From: Sphingobacterium corticibacterium
Lineage (GTDB): Bacteria > Bacteroidota > Bacteroidia > Sphingobacteriales > Sphingobacteriaceae
DNA length: 64,000 nucleotides
Direction: 5' to 3'
NCBI RefSeq assembly: GCF_004208525.1
Contig: NZ_SGIT01000003.1
Span: 372,001-436,000, forward strand
The position numbers and the translations under genes are program-made. This document shows, in pieces, positions 17,436-25,515 of the stretch (position 1 is its first letter; each line of letters starts with the position of its first letter). A model generated the notes under the pieces. That model ran no database searches. It was not told the origin of the DNA and saw only the letters and a list, made by a program, of their open reading frames with translations.

Positions 17436-18280
17436 TATCCATTCATTTTTGCGTACCTCATCACCCCAACTTCATCACTGCGCAGGCCCAACCGGCACAT
17501 GTGCTGAAACAACCAACAGCTGAGTGTCAGGTAAAAGAAGCTAATCGTCGTCAATTGATCCATATTCTGCATGATGAAACTGCTCTGCGAAGAATTGGAC
17601 AATAAACTCACTACCATTCCTCCTTGCAGCAGGAGCTGCCCCGAATAGACAAGACTAAAATATACGATATTTCGCCGAACAGCAACTGAAATGGACGAGA
17701 ATTCCATATCGTGCACATAGATTAGTCTCCATTGCGCTATCACGTAGATAAAGGCCATGAAAAACTTCGCGATATAATGCCACTTCTGCTCGATATAGCC
17801 GTATTCATGCCGTACCCCGAGCTGCATATCATATACCACCTGTTCCAGCAATGCCCTTTTCTCTTCGATGGAAGCCATGGCATAGGGGATAGCGTCTATG
17901 ACACCAAAGACAAACGGCAACAGATGCAGCCACGGATATCGGGGCCATTTGAGCCGCGGAAAGAGAGAAAATAAAACAAAAAAATACGCACAAGGTGCGA
18001 TGAGATAGTACAAGCCAATGCCCTTGTTGTACCATTCCGGTACCGCCCGAATAAAGCCTGTGAAAATGAGCGCATAGGTGAACGCGTGCCAGAAAGACGC
18101 TATAGCGAGCAGGGTTATCAACAGGACGCGCCGGTCGTTAAAGCGGATCGCATAATAGCAAAAACCTATAATAGCAGCGACCGATAGCGACAATCCCAAC
18201 AAGGCAAAGAACATACCCCAGCTTTGCCATTCCTCCTGCCGAATGCCGAATTCCGCTATAAAATCTGTCATATTCTCCAT
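17435..18280 (-). CDS. Seven-helix membrane protein between kinase and regulator
   Basis: 281 aa with about seven predicted membrane helices and no C-terminal DNA-binding or kinase domain. The architecture resembles the 7TM sensor part found at the N-terminus of many Bacteroidota AraC regulators, here detached. It overlaps the kinase gene by 13 nt and the response regulator by 1 nt, so all three are probably translated together. A possible accessory sensor or modulator of the two-component pair; role is inference. Confidence 0.85.
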   Translation of the reverse strand: MENMTDFIAEFGIRQEEWQSWGMFFALLGLSLSVAAIIGFCYYAIRFNDRRVLLITLLAIASFWHAFTYALIFTGFIRAVPEWYNKGIGLYYLIAPCAYFFVLFSLFPRLKWPRYPWLHLLPFVFGVIDAIPYAMASIEEKRALLEQVVYDMQLGVRHEYGYIEQKWHYIAKFFMAFIYVIAQWRLIYVHDMEFSSISVAVRRNIVYFSLVYSGQLLLQGGMVVSLLSNSSQSSFIMQNMDQLTTISFFYLTLSCWLFQHMCRLGLRSDEVGVMRYAKMNG

Positions 18281-21225
18281 ATTAGATTCCGTAAATTCAC
18301 CTTTAACTGCACGGTATATAGGTCGTTGTCCTGTGTAATAATCAAGTTGGCGTTCATTTGCCGCGCTCTCGTTTCCATATTGCGTGTTCCTTGGCCTTTT
18401 CTGCGCATATTTTCCTGCGCCGGCTGTTTCACCCCATTATTACGGACATCCATCAGCAGCTGTTTCGCATGCATCCTTACGGTGATCGATACCCATTCAG
18501 GCTGCGCGTGCTTCACAATATTATGTAAGATCTCCTTAAATAACAGATAGGTATTCTGTCGTACAATTTGTGGGATTTCACGATCTGTTTTGGTATCGCT
18601 ATCAAAAAGCACCCGGATTCCCTTCGGGTCCAACATCTGAAAGGCGAGATACTCCATACGCTCCTGCAGACTCCCTTGATAGTTATTGCGCACATCGATC
18701 GCCCAAATGATATCGTCCATCATTTGCACCGCTTCGCGGCTGTACTTTCCGATGGATGCCGCGCTGGACTGTTTATCCTGCACCACGTCCATCGACAAGA
18801 GGTCTGCCTGCATCGATATACCCGTTAAGAGGCCTCCCACTTCATCATGGAGATCGCGGGAAATCTGCTTGCGTAATGCCTTTTCATCTTTCATTCTTTT
18901 CGCACGTTGCAGGATAACAAAGGACACGAGCCCCGCAATACTCAACAATACCAAGGCATAGAAACCCTGTGTTTCAAAAAACGCCGGCTGCTTGATCAGC
19001 AGCCACGTCCAGGTTTTTTCAAAACCACCATTCGTCGACCATGTCCTGACATGCACCCGGTACTCGCCCGGGCGCAATCCTACCAAGGTAATCTGACCAG
19101 ACGAAGCCATTGGTTGGAATCCATCCATGAGCGGATCAATTTTATAAGACACCTGATAGCTATGTCTATAATCGTTTGGGCGTGCAAAATCCATGTTAAA
19201 GGTCAGAGCATCTTCGGATAACACCATGGTATCGCGCAAGGCATCGGCGGCATAATAATCTTGGTACCTGTTCCCGGTCAAGCCGACGCGCAGCGCCACA
19301 ATCCGGGGTTCCGGGATCACATCCCGCTGGTTAGCGGCCTTTACCATTTCGTTCGGATCAAAGAAGATATAACCGCCTATTCCGCCCATAAACAAGCGTT
19401 GCGCTACGGTATCATAAAAGATCGCCTGATGATTAAACTCTTCAAAGGGTAGACCATCATTGGTGCGATAGTTAAAAATACGGTTATCACTGACGAGCGA
19501 CAACCCGCGATGTGTTCCGGCAAATAAGATTCCGTCAAACGCAAACAGCTGATATACCGTATTGCTGCCGAGTCCCTGCTGCACATCAATGCTTCGGCTT
19601 CCCGAATCCGTTAACACGACAATACCACGTCCTTTTGTGGCCAAATACACCTTCCCCTCGTCGACAACATGGTCATAAATCATTAACTGTTGTCCTCCTT
19701 CTGGGTAGCCTTTGGTAGGATGATGTCCGTCAAACCTGTAATATCCGTCTTCCGTGGAATACGTTAGTCTACCTTGTAGATAATGGATCGATAGCACCCG
19801 TCTTTTATCACTGAAAAACGTACCATTGCTATCTCGTAAGGGTGTGGCCCGGTTTGTCTGTAGATCATATTGCCATATCCCGTTCGATGTCCCCACCAGC
19901 AAACTAGCCCCTTTATATGCCGTTAGACAGTAGCTCAGATCAGAGAACTTATGCGCATATTCCTTGGGTACCGTCGGCTGCAAAACGGTTAATCGACCAT
20001 CCACCATCCGCCCCAGAAAGCCGGTTTCCAAGGCGAGATAGGTTGTGTCCTGATGCCACATATAACTGGCGTAGTAATTTCTTTCGGGTGCATTTCGATA
20101 GGCCGTCACGCTTCCCTGTAACGGCATGCGATGGAGAAAGCCATAACCGCCGAAGTAATAGTGGTCGTTTTGCCGAAACATCCCCCTAGCACTTCCATAT
20201 GCCGCATGTTCAAAAGCAAACGACGAGGGAAAGAGCGCATACAAGCCTTCGTCCGTAGCCAGCAGCCATTCATCGCCAAGCCGTCTCCAAGCGTTCAGCC
20301 GTTTGTACAGCACGTGTTCCGCCAGACGGTGGAAGCCCCTTTTCCGCACGGTGAGGGCCGTATCCCGGGATAGTTCGAGGTATTCGCCGTGATTGTTGAA
20401 TAGCATGACCCGGTCATCCTCCACAAAGCCCCAATGATTCCAGTTGGTGAAATCGTTATCGTACGCACTTTGTATGGCCGTCAACCGGAATTCCCCGTCA
20501 TAGAGATAGTAGCCATCCCGGTAGTTCCGAATAAGCACCCCACCTTTCACGGGCAACAGGTCTTCAATACAATCATCTATATCTTCCGGAATTATTGTTC
20601 TACGACATTTCGCCGTATGGCGGTTGTACGCATATAATTTGCCACTGGCGGCTAACCAAATACAATCATCATCCAGGGTAAATAAGTTTCCTACCGTATG
20701 CCGCCCACGATGTTTATCGGCTACGAAGGTGAATAGCAATGTGCTGCTATCCCGGCTGATCTGCCATACTTCGCCAATGTCGGTTGCCACCAGAAACTCC
20801 TTGTCGGTTTGGCCGAATGCGAGTGCTTTTCTCTCGGTCAGTGTTTTGGCAAAATGTTCGTGGAAGCAAAAACGCCAGGTATTTAAATCAAAGATCAGGA
20901 TTCCATTTCTCGTATTCAGCCATATGCGCCCCCAAGGATCAATGGCTAAGGTCTGCACCTCATCAAACGGTAATTTTTCGTCGTAGAGCTTTGAAAAAGG
21001 AATGACATGCACACCGTCATAACGATACAGTTCCCCCCCCGACACCAGCCAAATCGATCCAAAAGGATCCTTTTCCGCCACGCTGAACATCACGTGCTGG
21101 TCGTCTACCCCCTTCAGCACCTGCACATGCCGGTAGGGCAGCTCTGCCCGAACGTCTGCAAAGCCGCACAGCATTAGCCATACGCCTATAAGAAGGTGTT
21201 TACTATAGGTAGATAGGTAGTTCAT
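18268..21225 (-). CDS. Reg_prop/Y_Y_Y sensor histidine kinase (HisKA_3 type)
   Basis: 985 aa. Signal peptide, a large beta-propeller sensor region with Reg_prop-like repeats (GSIWLVSGGELYRYDG, GRIWLNTRNGIL), a Y_Y_Y domain (about 640-720), one membrane helix (about 735-755), a HisKA_3 dimerisation domain with His793 in SRDLHDEVGG and an HATPase domain at the end, where the glycine-rich box reads KGQGTRNMETRA. Unlike the HTCS at 4246 it signals to a separate NarL-type regulator (16773). The signal it senses is unknown. Confidence 0.93.
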   Translation of the reverse strand: MNYLSTYSKHLLIGVWLMLCGFADVRAELPYRHVQVLKGVDDQHVMFSVAEKDPFGSIWLVSGGELYRYDGVHVIPFSKLYDEKLPFDEVQTLAIDPWGRIWLNTRNGILIFDLNTWRFCFHEHFAKTLTERKALAFGQTDKEFLVATDIGEVWQISRDSSTLLFTFVADKHRGRHTVGNLFTLDDDCIWLAASGKLYAYNRHTAKCRRTIIPEDIDDCIEDLLPVKGGVLIRNYRDGYYLYDGEFRLTAIQSAYDNDFTNWNHWGFVEDDRVMLFNNHGEYLELSRDTALTVRKRGFHRLAEHVLYKRLNAWRRLGDEWLLATDEGLYALFPSSFAFEHAAYGSARGMFRQNDHYYFGGYGFLHRMPLQGSVTAYRNAPERNYYASYMWHQDTTYLALETGFLGRMVDGRLTVLQPTVPKEYAHKFSDLSYCLTAYKGASLLVGTSNGIWQYDLQTNRATPLRDSNGTFFSDKRRVLSIHYLQGRLTYSTEDGYYRFDGHHPTKGYPEGGQQLMIYDHVVDEGKVYLATKGRGIVVLTDSGSRSIDVQQGLGSNTVYQLFAFDGILFAGTHRGLSLVSDNRIFNYRTNDGLPFEEFNHQAIFYDTVAQRLFMGGIGGYIFFDPNEMVKAANQRDVIPEPRIVALRVGLTGNRYQDYYAADALRDTMVLSEDALTFNMDFARPNDYRHSYQVSYKIDPLMDGFQPMASSGQITLVGLRPGEYRVHVRTWSTNGGFEKTWTWLLIKQPAFFETQGFYALVLLSIAGLVSFVILQRAKRMKDEKALRKQISRDLHDEVGGLLTGISMQADLLSMDVVQDKQSSAASIGKYSREAVQMMDDIIWAIDVRNNYQGSLQERMEYLAFQMLDPKGIRVLFDSDTKTDREIPQIVRQNTYLLFKEILHNIVKHAQPEWVSITVRMHAKQLLMDVRNNGVKQPAQENMRRKGQGTRNMETRARQMNANLIITQDNDLYTVQLKVNLRNLIWRI

Positions 21226-21249
21226 TGGGAACTGATGTATTTATGCCGC

Positions 21250-21257
21250 CAAAGGTA
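21250..21257 (-). promoter_or_regulatory. -7 element of the sensor kinase operon
   Basis: TACCTTTG on the minus strand, perfect TAnnTTTG, 25 bp before the ATG at 21225. The -33 candidate is TGTG (21278-21275) with 17 bp spacing, so only the -7 box is strong. Confidence 0.5.
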
Positions 21258-21312
21258 AAAATTTATTCTTAAATCACAGGCGTAGAGCGGGCGATCCTTG
21301 TCAAAAAAATAA

Positions 21313-21507
21313 AAGGATAAGGAGACTGCTGCTGGAAAACCGAAAGACGATGCCACTATGCTCTTGAATCATAAAGAAGCCTTGAACTTCATCATTGATA
21401 ATCCCGATTACGTTGTACCCTTGACCACAGCAAGAATAGAAGATATTCATCGTATTTTGGTCAAGGATCTTCCGGTTGAACGCAATATCAGGCAACGAGG
21501 ACTATAG
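21313..21507 (+). pseudogene. Fic-family protein fragment
   Basis: An open stretch of about 64 codons ends at TAG 21505-21507 and encodes GKPKDDATMLLNHKEALNFI, then NPDYVVPLTTARIEDIHRIL and PVERNIRQRG. This closely resembles the region just before the catalytic Fic motif in Bacteroidota Fic-domain proteins. There is no start with a full N-terminal domain and no HxFxxGNGR catalytic motif downstream, so it is a remnant. The antisense 64-codon ORF over it is not a gene. Confidence 0.6.
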
Positions 21508-21551
21508 CTTGGTCTCTTGTCCTAGCGATGGAGGGCGTTGAGAAAGCGCGC

Positions 21552-21605
21552 AATCATTAAAACTTGCAAACATCACAAGTTTTAATGATTAATTGAGTAT
21601 CTTTG
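21552..21605 (+). promoter_or_regulatory. 15-bp inverted repeat and -7 box before the AAA ATPase
   Basis: AATCATTAAAACTTG (21552-21566) and its perfect reverse complement (21576-21590), separated by 9 bp, then TATCTTTG (21598-21605), an exact -7 consensus only 3 bp before the ATG at 21609. The transcript would be nearly leaderless. The inverted repeat covers the -33 region, as expected of an operator for self-regulation or a toxin-antitoxin-like switch. Confidence 0.55.
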
Positions 21606-21608
21606 CAT

Positions 21609-22856
21609 ATGAGAAATTACACAAACCGTAAAGAATATCTAGCGAAATTATTGACTTATAAAGATAAAGACCTTATCAAAGTAGTTAGTGGATTACGCAG
21701 AAGCGGAAAAAGTACTTTATTTGAACTCTACCGTCAAACCTTGGTGGAAATGGGTGTACCTGCCAGTCAAATCGTATTTCTGAATTTTGAAGATTTTGAA
21801 CTGCGTAAATTTCTCAACGATTTAGATGGTTTGTATGAACACATTATCGGGACTTTAGATGGATCAAAACCAAGCTATGTTTTTTTAGATGAAATTCAAA
21901 ACGTCAACGAGTTTGAGCGTTTGGTGGATGGATTGTTTGTAAAACCGAATATAGACGTTTACATCACAGGGTCAAATGCTTTTTTATTGTCGGGTGAACT
22001 GGCAACTCTACTAAGCGGACGATACATCGAAATTTCTATTTTACCCTTTTCGTTCAAAGAATATTTAACGGCAAGAGATATTGACACATCGAATAAATAC
22101 CTCAATTACGAAGCTCTTTTCTTTGATTACATCAACGAAACATCTTTGCCCAAAGGGGTTGAATTACGTGAAGGTGGTTACGATATTATCCACGAATATC
22201 TCGAAGCCATTTACACCACCATTGTTGAAAAAGACATTACCCAACGTCATCAGATTAACGACAAACGGGCTTTTGGAAACATTGTTAAATTCGTTGCATC
22301 CAATATCGGAAACCCGCTTTCGCCCGGAAATATCGCAAAGACTTTGAAACAGGATGGACAAACTACGCACAACACCACCGTAGAAAAGTATTTGGAATAT
22401 TTGACAGCAAGTTTTGTGTTTTATAAAGTAAACCGTTTTGACCTGAAAGGTAAAAAACAATTGGCTACGCAGGAAAAGTACTATTTGGTTGATACAGGTT
22501 TGCTTAATGTTTTAACTGGTAAAGAACGTACGACCGACAGAGGGCATATATTAGAAAACATCGTTTATCTGGAGTTGTTACGTAGAGGCAATAAAATCTG
22601 GACAGGTACAGCCCGAAATACCGAAGTAGATTTTGTTTGTAGAACCCCCAAAGGTGATATTGAATATTATCAAGTAGCTTGGGAAATGTCCAATGAGAAG
22701 ACCGTAGAACGAGAATTTGGCTCTTTGGAGAAAATTAATGACAACTACCCGAAATATTTACTAACCACCGACTCATTTACGCAAGACCGTAACGGCGTAA
22801 AGCATCTGAATGTTTTTAACTGGTTGCTTGAGAACGGATACCGAACTGATATTTGA
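21609..22856 (+). CDS. AAA_14/DUF4143 ATP-binding protein
   Basis: 415 aa from the ATG at 21609 (a TTG six bases upstream is less likely). Walker A at about 28-36 (GLRRSGKST), Walker B YVFLDEIQNV, sensor motif YITGSNAFLLSG, and a C-terminal DUF4143 region with PD-(D/E)XK-like residues (TEVDFVCRTPKGDIEYYQVA). Proteins of this family are common orphan ATPases in Bacteroidota and archaea; the biochemical role is poorly known. It is framed by gene debris on both sides and is a probable mobile cargo gene. A broken relative lies at 38434-39609. Confidence 0.88.
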   Translation: MRNYTNRKEYLAKLLTYKDKDLIKVVSGLRRSGKSTLFELYRQTLVEMGVPASQIVFLNFEDFELRKFLNDLDGLYEHIIGTLDGSKPSYVFLDEIQNVNEFERLVDGLFVKPNIDVYITGSNAFLLSGELATLLSGRYIEISILPFSFKEYLTARDIDTSNKYLNYEALFFDYINETSLPKGVELREGGYDIIHEYLEAIYTTIVEKDITQRHQINDKRAFGNIVKFVASNIGNPLSPGNIAKTLKQDGQTTHNTTVEKYLEYLTASFVFYKVNRFDLKGKKQLATQEKYYLVDTGLLNVLTGKERTTDRGHILENIVYLELLRRGNKIWTGTARNTEVDFVCRTPKGDIEYYQVAWEMSNEKTVEREFGSLEKINDNYPKYLLTTDSFTQDRNGVKHLNVFNWLLENGYRTDI

Positions 22857-23138
22857 ATACATCGACCGTCTGCAGGAAAAATTGGAAACATCAACGGAAC
22901 GGAAAAAGAATCGTCAAGGTGCAAAACGAATTCGGCAGGCATAATTTTCGTCAACGTCAAAAGAAGTGTATCTACAAGCCGGCAACTATCTGTCCATTAC
23001 ATTAATTATGGTTAAGTACATTCAGAATGAAATTCTACAATAGACATAAGGAGCTGGAATTATTGGAGAACAATTTCAGGCGATCTACACAGAGCGCTTG
23101 TTTCCCGTAAAGTCTTTGTTGGCATGCTCATCGAAATT
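22857..23138. other. Gene-debris segment with scrambled 31-bp repeat
   Basis: No intact gene. Codons at about 22840-22943 stay open in the frame after the ATPase stop and end ...RKKNRQGAKRIRQA, resembling a gene tail of unknown family. At 22952-22982 a 31-bp sequence is identical to 40382-40412 inside the membrane-protein gene at 39854, and it continues for 8 bp with 40468-40475, as if a copy had lost 55 bp between two GCCGG repeats. Confidence 0.6.
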
Positions 23139-23176
23139 AAAAAAGCCCCCGGAAAACGAATTCCGAGAGCTTTTTT
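23139..23176. terminator. Bidirectional terminator
   Basis: AAAAAAGC...CCGGAA, 5-nt loop, TTCCGAGAGCTTTTTT: imperfect stem flanked by A and T runs, between the ATPase side and the stop of the lipoprotein gene at 23200. Confidence 0.75.
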
Positions 23177-23199
23177 CTATATTATGATTTATCCATTGG

Positions 23200-23670
23200 T
23201 CAACGCCGTCGGCGCGATCGCCTACCATCCAGCAATCTACTTACCAGGTAACTGACTGTCGCACCTATTGCGGCGATAATGCTTAACCCACCCAATCCCC
23301 AAAACCACCATGGAGTGCTGTACCGGGTTCGCGATTCAACCTCCCGTGTCTTCGTGGCTATTTCCGTCCGCTTCTGCTCGAGCGAGTCAACCTCGACCTG
23401 CAACTGCTGCAGGCCGATTCGACTTTCATGGATATAGAGCTGCCCTCCCTTGCTAAACAATCCGTAATCGGGATGAAAAGACAGCATACTGTCCGTAGCA
23501 AAATACCACATCCGGTTTTGGCTATCTTTTTCGATAAGCTCGAAACCGTACCGAATGCCTTTACGGCTTTCCGACAAACTGTTCCAGCTATTTTCCAAGC
23601 GTGTTTTCTCCCGCGATGAACGGCAGGAGACCAAGCTTATGATGATGCATGAAATGAGTATATGTTTCAT
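23200..23670 (-). CDS. Small lipoprotein with coiled coil and C-terminal membrane helix
   Basis: 156 aa. Lipoprotein signal (Cys16 in SLVSC), a charged middle with a coiled-coil-like stretch (about 83-115; GLQQLQVEVDSLEQKRTEIA) and a membrane helix (about 125-147), ending in RRSRRRR. One protein with an outer-membrane lipid anchor and an inner-membrane helix has the layout of a unimolecular spanin, which fuses the two membranes during phage lysis. That comparison is topological only; no sequence family is recognised. It is 2 nt from the CHAP-like peptidase gene. Confidence 0.75.
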   Translation of the reverse strand: MKHILISCIIISLVSCRSSREKTRLENSWNSLSESRKGIRYGFELIEKDSQNRMWYFATDSMLSFHPDYGLFSKGGQLYIHESRIGLQQLQVEVDSLEQKRTEIATKTREVESRTRYSTPWWFWGLGGLSIIAAIGATVSYLVSRLLDGRRSRRRR

Positions 23671-23672
23671 TG

Positions 23673-24260
23673 TTAATGATTTTTATTCCCATCCGTAATC
23701 CAATTTGATAGCGCTTGAACCGTTGATAGATGCCTTCTTTTTGACAGCACCCTGTTCTCTGCATTGCCCTCTATCGTAAGGATATAATTTCGTTCCATAC
23801 GCCACACCAGCCCTACGTGGTTGATCCGCTTCGCACTATGGCTATAGATACCAAATATGTCGGCAGGTTTTACCTTCGCACTTATTTTCAGATCGTCGCA
23901 GGCACCACCCCTACAATATGTCCTTGCATTGGGAAACAGTGCCGGGCTCCAGGGGTTGCGGGGTTCGGCGAAACCTGCCCGCCCATAGCACCAGGAGACA
24001 AACGCCGCGCACCAGGCATGCCCCTTGCGTAAGCCGGTGTAGGCCAGATACGCCTCCACACGCCCCCCATCGTTATTGCCGGTGGCCTCCCGCACCCCAA
24101 TCTCGGCTGCAGCGATTTCGATAATCCGCGAACGCCGCAGACGACTGACAACTTCCTGGTGCAAAGAAGCTGGCGGGTTTACAGTACGATCGACAGCATC
24201 CAGATGGCTGCATACAGCAATAAAAAGAATACCGAGAAATAAAGGATACATTGTTGCCAT
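23673..24260 (-). CDS. CHAP/NlpC-like peptidoglycan peptidase
   Basis: 195 aa with an N-terminal signal or anchor helix, then a cysteine-peptidase domain: AWCAAFVSWCYG (nucleophile Cys84), GGRVEAYL before it and KRINHVGLVWR (His148), ending in TIEGNAEN. This is the usual arrangement of phage-type CHAP endolysins and amidases that cut peptide cross-links or stems. Its first 82 nt overlap the holin-like gene in another frame. Expected to act on peptidoglycan after export. Confidence 0.85.
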   Translation of the reverse strand: MATMYPLFLGILFIAVCSHLDAVDRTVNPPASLHQEVVSRLRRSRIIEIAAAEIGVREATGNNDGGRVEAYLAYTGLRKGHAWCAAFVSWCYGRAGFAEPRNPWSPALFPNARTYCRGGACDDLKISAKVKPADIFGIYSHSAKRINHVGLVWRMERNYILTIEGNAENRVLSKRRHLSTVQALSNWITDGNKNH

Positions 24261-24565
24261 GATGTTAGTTGTTCAAGGTGATAGAAGAGTTTTTTACGGA
24301 AGAATTTGAACCGCTGCCAGAGGATTTCCTGTAGCCAAAGACTGCAGAACACGGCTGCCATTCCGCCAAGCAGTCCCATCAACAGCACCGATAGGATACC
24401 GATATCCAGTACCGCTGCCGTCGGATCGATGACCTGCAATATGGTGCCGGCAAAAATAAATATGCCCACGAGCGCAAGCATTGCCAGCCCTATCTTGTGT
24501 TTTACCGAAAGTTCCAAGGCTATATCCTCGATAAGCCATGGTGTTTTTGTTTGTAGTGTTTTCAT
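24179..24565 (-). CDS. Holin-like small membrane protein
   Basis: 128 aa with a short cytoplasmic N-terminus and three predicted membrane helices (about 28-48, 54-78, 105-127), with a basic segment (WQRFKFFRKKLFYHL) between the last two. Size, topology and placement immediately before a cell-wall peptidase match phage holins, but no family motif is seen. It overlaps the peptidase by 82 nt. Confidence 0.7.
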   Translation of the reverse strand: MKTLQTKTPWLIEDIALELSVKHKIGLAMLALVGIFIFAGTILQVIDPTAAVLDIGILSVLLMGLLGGMAAVFCSLWLQEILWQRFKFFRKKLFYHLEQLTSWQQCILYFSVFFLLLYAAIWMLSIVL

Positions 24566-24586
24566 TTTAAAAAGTGTTTTCTTTCT

Positions 24587-24612
24587 TAAAAGGCCCCCTT
24601 TCGGGGGGCTCT
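24587..24612. terminator. Terminator after the FN3 gene
   Basis: On the minus strand: GAGCCCCCCGAAAGGGGGCCTTTT, a GC-rich stem with a GAAA-type loop followed by T. It separates the FN3 gene (stop 24641) from the holin-like gene (start 24565), so the two may be separate transcripts or linked by partial read-through. Confidence 0.7.
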
Positions 24613-24640
24613 TATCATTTCTAACTAGTGTACAGCGGCT

Positions 24641-25276
24641 CTATCTTGCCAATATGGATACGGTTTCGCTCCAATCGCCAATCCCTTTTTTATTGCGCGC
24701 ACGCACACGGACATAGTAAGTTCTTCCGGGAATTGTAGGCGCGTAGACATTTCCCCGGCTGTCGCTCGTTAGGAATGCGGGTCTCCAATCTGGCATACCA
24801 TCCCCATCCAGCTCTTCAGCAAACTCATACTCATAAAACAGGGCTTTACCGCGTAAAGACTGGAATCCTAACAACAACTGGTTTTTTTGCCTTCCGTCAG
24901 CCAATGTTACTCCCGTAACCTGCTGCGGTGCTCGCGATGGCTTAGGATCCGCTTCCAGCAAAAGCCCAGAGCTCAACAACACCGATCGGGAACCCGCCGC
25001 CACTTTGTTTACATAAAACGCAATGTCCTTCAGGCTTCGTGATAATACGGCCTTAGCATCGTTTTTTTCCGCGCGTTGTAACGAGCTTCCTCCATTAGAC
25101 GCTATTTGCCATTTCGTCCGAAAATCAGCTGCTTGTTCCTCGAGTATCCCCACGGTTACCGGCGGTTCGGTAAGCACGGGATGCCCATCCAAACAATCCA
25201 ACACTCTGCCGGCCAAGGTATTCAACTCGTGGTCATACAGTTCGGAATAATCCAATAATACTCTCTTTGTTCTCAT
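24641..25276 (-). CDS. Fibronectin type III domain protein
   Basis: 211 aa from the ATG at 25276. The frame is open for another 140 codons upstream, but that part reads through low-complexity repeat DNA and is not taken as coding. Residues 1-110 are helical with no family recognised (LDYSELYDHELNTLAGRVLDCL). Residues about 118-211 form one FN3 domain: PQQVTGVTLADGRQKNQLLLGF, WRPAFLT, GRTYYVRVRARNKKGIGDWSE. No signal peptide. FN3 proteins of this type occur near phage-like or cell-surface genes; function unknown. Confidence 0.8.
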   Translation of the reverse strand: MRTKRVLLDYSELYDHELNTLAGRVLDCLDGHPVLTEPPVTVGILEEQAADFRTKWQIASNGGSSLQRAEKNDAKAVLSRSLKDIAFYVNKVAAGSRSVLLSSGLLLEADPKPSRAPQQVTGVTLADGRQKNQLLLGFQSLRGKALFYEYEFAEELDGDGMPDWRPAFLTSDSRGNVYAPTIPGRTYYVRVRARNKKGIGDWSETVSILAR

Positions 25277-25349
25277 TTTTTTTTCTTTAAGGGGTTTCCC
25301 CCGGTTCAACATTTTTTTATTTCGATGATCTCCGGATATCATCTTGGAG

Positions 25350-25377
25350 CAAACATAGCCTGATACCGCATACCAAA
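25350..25377 (-). promoter_or_regulatory. Possible promoter of the FN3 gene
   Basis: On the minus strand TTTG (25377-25374), 16 bp, TATGTTTG (25357-25350). The -7 box is perfect and the spacing is 3 bp short of the usual value. Leader about 65 nt to the ATG at 25276. Confidence 0.4.
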
Positions 25378-25416
25378 CCAGAACTGGGACAAAGTGGAAC
25401 AGGCAATATGTTTTTG

Positions 25417-25457
25417 AGACAAACTGAGACAGTCCAAATGTCAAAATGAGACAGTCC
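25417..25457. repeat. Short GAGACAGTCC direct repeat beside the array
   Basis: GAGACAGTCC occurs at 25427-25436 and 25448-25457, exactly 21 bp apart, with a further GAGAC at 25417. The spacing equals the unit length of the main array, but the sequence and phase differ. Confidence 0.5.
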
Positions 25458-25515
25458 ACTCCTAAAACGGCCGTTAAACAGAAACCTTTTTTGCATTTCG
25501 ATTTCCCTTGTTTAC

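Noticed and set aside
21301..21495. 64-codon minus-strand ORF
   Set aside because: Antisense to the Fic remnant, whose plus-strand translation is recognisable.
22745..22960. 71-codon minus-strand ORF
   Set aside because: Runs antisense into the ATPase 3' end and into the debris repeat; no support.
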